DNA of 6,364 nt, taken from NCBI GenBank assembly GCA_903828035.1, contig CAIKKV010000194.1, positions 1-6,364 of the forward strand, in the 5' to 3' direction. Made by a program: the position numbers and the translations under genes. The stretch comes from an uncultured bacterium (lineage in GTDB: Bacteria; Verrucomicrobiota; Kiritimatiellia; CAIKKV01). Below are positions 5,336 to 6,364 of the stretch, in pieces. Position 1 is the first letter of the stretch, and each line of letters begins with the position of its first letter. The notes beneath the pieces were generated by a model, which did not search any database, had not been told where the DNA came from, and worked only from the letters and a program-made list of their open reading frames with translations.

Positions 5336-5363
5336 ATCCTACACAACGCCCTGCCAGAGTCAA
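5336..5363 (-). promoter_or_regulatory. Promoter of the four-helix-bundle gene
   Basis: On the minus strand TTGACT (5358-5363) and TAGGAT (5336-5341) are 16 bases apart, matching sigma-70 consensus in five and four positions. The transcript would start near 5329, leaving a leader of about 30 bases to the ATG at 5297, which favours that start over the ATG at 5318. The 9-bp repeat lies directly upstream of the -35. Confidence 0.5.
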
Positions 5364-5416
5364 TCACTTCGTCCACTAAGTCCACTTCGTCCACCGAGTC
5401 CACTTCCGTCCACAAA
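5362..5416. repeat. 9-bp tandem repeat with core GTCCAC
   Basis: GTCCAC starts at 5371, 5380, 5389, 5398 and 5408, giving periods of 9, 9, 9 and 10 bases. The spacers are TAA, TTC, CGA, TTCC and AAA, and a degenerate AATCACTTC unit comes first at 5362. The array is not in a convincing gene. It abuts the -35 of the four-helix-bundle promoter, so it could act as direct repeats for a regulator or simply be a simple-sequence expansion. Confidence 0.8.
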
Positions 5417-5449
5417 AACCCATCCACCCAACACTTTCCTGAAATTTGC

Positions 5450-5479
5450 TTGAACCGCCCCACCCCCTTGCGCTATCTT
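5450..5479 (+). promoter_or_regulatory. Candidate promoter of tRNA-Leu
   Basis: TTGAAC (5450-5455) and TATCTT (5474-5479) are 18 bases apart, each matching consensus in four positions. The expected start near 5486 is about 8 bases before the mature tRNA 5' end. The C-rich spacer is unusual. Confidence 0.45.
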
Positions 5480-5493
5480 ACCCCCTCTTCACC

Positions 5494-5579
5494 GCTCGAG
5501 TGGCGAAATGGCAGACGCGTTAGGTTGAGGGCCTAATGGTAGCAATACCGTGGGGGTTCAAGTCCCCCCTCGAGCACCA
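5494..5579 (+). tRNA. tRNA-Leu (anticodon GAG), with encoded CCA
   Basis: All arms fold. The acceptor stem is GCTCGAG (5494-5500) with CTCGAGC (5569-5575). The D stem is GCG (5503-5505) with CGC (5516-5518). The anticodon stem is TTAGG (5520-5524) with CCTAA (5532-5536), around loop TTGAGGG with anticodon GAG at 5527-5529. A long class II variable arm, GGTA-GCAA-TACC (5538-5549), is as expected for leucine. The T stem is GGGGG (5552-5556) with CCCCC (5564-5568) around TTCAAGT. Discriminator A5576, the standard for tRNA-Leu, is followed by CCA at 5577-5579. The tRNA reads CUC and CUU codons, which suits the GC-rich, CTC-rich genes around it. Confidence 0.98.
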
Positions 5580-5633
5580 TCCTTCGCTTTTCGCTCCTTC
5601 GGCGCTCGAGCTACGGATGGCAAGCCACCCTAT

Positions 5634-6251
5634 ATGAAACTGCTAATCGCCACCGGCAACTCCCATAAGCTGCGCGAAATCCGCGCCATCCTGAACATTC
5701 CGGGGCTGGAAATCGTCAGCCCGCGCGAATGGCCCCATCCGCTTCCCGACATCGTGGAGGACGGCGCCACCTTCGAAGCCAACGCCATTAAAAAAGCCAT
5801 GCTCACCGCCCTCGCCGCCGGGCTCTGGACCCTCGCCGACGATTCCGGCCTGGAAGTGGAAGCCCTCGGCAATGCCCCGGGCGTCCGCTCCGCGCGCTAC
5901 GCCGGCGAGCCCTCCAACGACGCCGCCAACAATGCGCTGTTATTGAAAAACCTGGCCGGCATCCCCGATCGCCGCGCCCGGTTCCGGTGCGCCATCGCGC
6001 TATGCAGCCCCACGGGCCGCGGCCAGGTGGTCGAGGGCGCCTGCCCCGGCTCCATGCTCGCCGATCCCCGCGGCACCCACGGCTTCGGCTACGACCCCCT
6101 GTTCGTCCCAGACGGCCACACCCTCAGCTTTGCGGAACTATCCGACGCCGAGAAAAATGCCATCTCCCATCGCGCCAAGGCGCTGCAAAAAGCGCGCGAA
6201 ACCTGGGGCGCCCTCCTGGCCGGCGAGGCGCAGGATTGGCCGAAGAGATAG
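5634..6251 (+). CDS. rdgB: RdgB/HAM1-type dITP/XTP pyrophosphatase
   Basis: This 205-residue protein hydrolyses non-canonical purine nucleoside triphosphates (dITP, ITP, XTP) to the monophosphate plus pyrophosphate, cleaning the nucleotide pool in the cytoplasm. Family motifs occur in order: TGNSHK (7-12), EDGATFEANAIKKA (42-55), the catalytic block LADDSGLEVEAL (67-78, Asp69/Asp70) with PGVRSARYAG (82-91), the base-specificity segment GTHGFGYDPLFVP (147-159), and EKNAISHR (173-180). Length and order are normal for the family. The ATG at 5634 starts the family-typical MKLLIATGN. A longer reading from a GTG inside the tRNA is not credible. No strong ribosome binding site is seen (GGATGG is 13 bases or more away). 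The gene starts 55 bases after the tRNA and might share its transcript. Confidence 0.95.
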   Translation: MKLLIATGNSHKLREIRAILNIPGLEIVSPREWPHPLPDIVEDGATFEANAIKKAMLTALAAGLWTLADDSGLEVEALGNAPGVRSARYAGEPSNDAANNALLLKNLAGIPDRRARFRCAIALCSPTGRGQVVEGACPGSMLADPRGTHGFGYDPLFVPDGHTLSFAELSDAEKNAISHRAKALQKARETWGALLAGEAQDWPKR

Positions 6252-6253
6252 AA

Positions 6254-6282
6254 AATAGCGGATAGTAATAGCTAATAGCTGA
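6254..6282 (+). repeat. Short AATAGC/TAATAGC repeats after rdgB
   Basis: AATAGC occurs at 6254-6259, 6267-6272 and 6274-6279, the last two as a direct TAATAGC tandem (6266-6279). The stretch is AT-rich, immediately follows the rdgB stop and is non-coding. Such TAATAGC strings are seen as dispersed intergenic simple repeats in some genomes; function is unknown. Confidence 0.5.
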
Positions 6283-6291
6283 CAATAAACT

Positions 6292-6357
6292 GCGGATGCC
6301 CTCCGCCAATTGCCGTCAATACAGCCAAAACACCGTCGGGACCACGCCCGTGCGGTG
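6292..6357. other. Run of three small stem-loops, possible terminator region
   Basis: Three inverted repeats follow each other: GCGGA (6292-6296) with TCCGC (6302-6306); ATTG (6309-6312) with CAAT (6317-6320); and a two-part stem with CACCG (6331-6335) pairing CGGTG (6353-6357) and CGGG (6337-6340) pairing CCCG (6347-6350). On the minus strand the last stem is followed by TTTT, so it could be a weak intrinsic terminator for a gene entering from the right. It could equally be a structured dispersed repeat. No gene is convincing in 6252-6364. Confidence 0.4.
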
Positions 6358-6364
6358 AAGCGCC

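Noticed and set aside
5362..5416. CRISPR array
   Set aside because: The units are only 9 bases with 3-base spacers, so this is a simple tandem repeat, not repeats and unique spacers of CRISPR length.
4716..5453. A plus-strand 245-codon frame across the four-helix-bundle gene
   Set aside because: It is antisense to a protein with a conserved family signature, and its product shows no known pattern.
5215..5463. Small minus-strand ORF containing a VDSVDEVDLVDEV run
   Set aside because: The repetitive peptide is simply a translation of the non-coding GTGGAC repeat. The rest reads out of frame into the four-helix-bundle gene, and no ribosome binding site supports it.
5550..5633. N-terminal extension of RdgB from a GTG inside the tRNA
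   Set aside because: It would add 28 non-family residues translated from the tRNA 3' half. The family start MKLLIATGN begins at 5634.
6300..6364. 3' end of a minus-strand gene at the right edge
   Set aside because: Frames ending ALHRTGVVPTVFWLY or GGGHPQFIVSY are open from the edge, but the stretch is hairpin-rich, too short and without any recognised motif.

Overview
The window is a GC-rich bacterial segment built around one half of a multimeric [FeFe]-hydrogenase gene cluster and its divergent regulatory operon. It is followed by a four-helix-bundle gene, a tRNA-Leu and an rdgB gene. The gene content (NuoE-like, [2Fe-2S] ferredoxin-like and NuoF-like subunits under a Rex-type redox repressor) points to a strict or facultative anaerobe that makes or consumes H2 with NAD(H). 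The four-helix-bundle protein, with its 9-bp GTCCAC-type repeats, reminds me of the Kiritimatiellota/Verrucomicrobia side of the PVC group. That lineage call is inference from recollection, not shown by the sequence.

Left part (1-1507, minus strand). Transcribed right to left are a NuoE/HydC-like [2Fe-2S] subunit, a small stand-alone GHKL ATPase, a thioredoxin-like [2Fe-2S] ferredoxin, and the first 11 codons of a gene whose start fits a NuoF/HydB-like flavoprotein. The order is that of trimeric or tetrameric, often electron-bifurcating, hydrogenase operons, so the catalytic hydA would be expected beyond the left edge.

Middle (1508-4707). An AT-rich divergent intergenic region carries a good promoter for rex and a candidate Rex operator over the rex start. 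Then come five tightly coupled plus-strand genes: rex, a DRTGG-domain protein, a CBS-pair/anti-sigma-type ATPase fusion, a second DRTGG-like protein and a PHP-domain phosphoesterase. Three of the four junctions are 4-bp stop/start overlaps. The two operons together hold an NADH sensor (Rex), likely adenylate sensors (CBS, DRTGG), two GHKL ATPases and a phosphoesterase next to a hydrogenase. The set recurs beside such hydrogenases as far as I recall, but the mechanism of the accessory proteins is not known to me. This is the most interesting part of the window.

Right part (4692-6364). A minus-strand four-helix-bundle gene overlaps the end of the PHP gene tail to tail. It has its own promoter, preceded by a 9-bp tandem repeat whose unit also occurs, in the opposite orientation, inside the coding sequence. 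A complete tRNA-Leu(GAG) with encoded CCA follows, then rdgB (ITP/dITP/XTP pyrophosphatase). The last 110 bases hold no gene, but they do hold short TAATAGC repeats and three successive small stem-loops.
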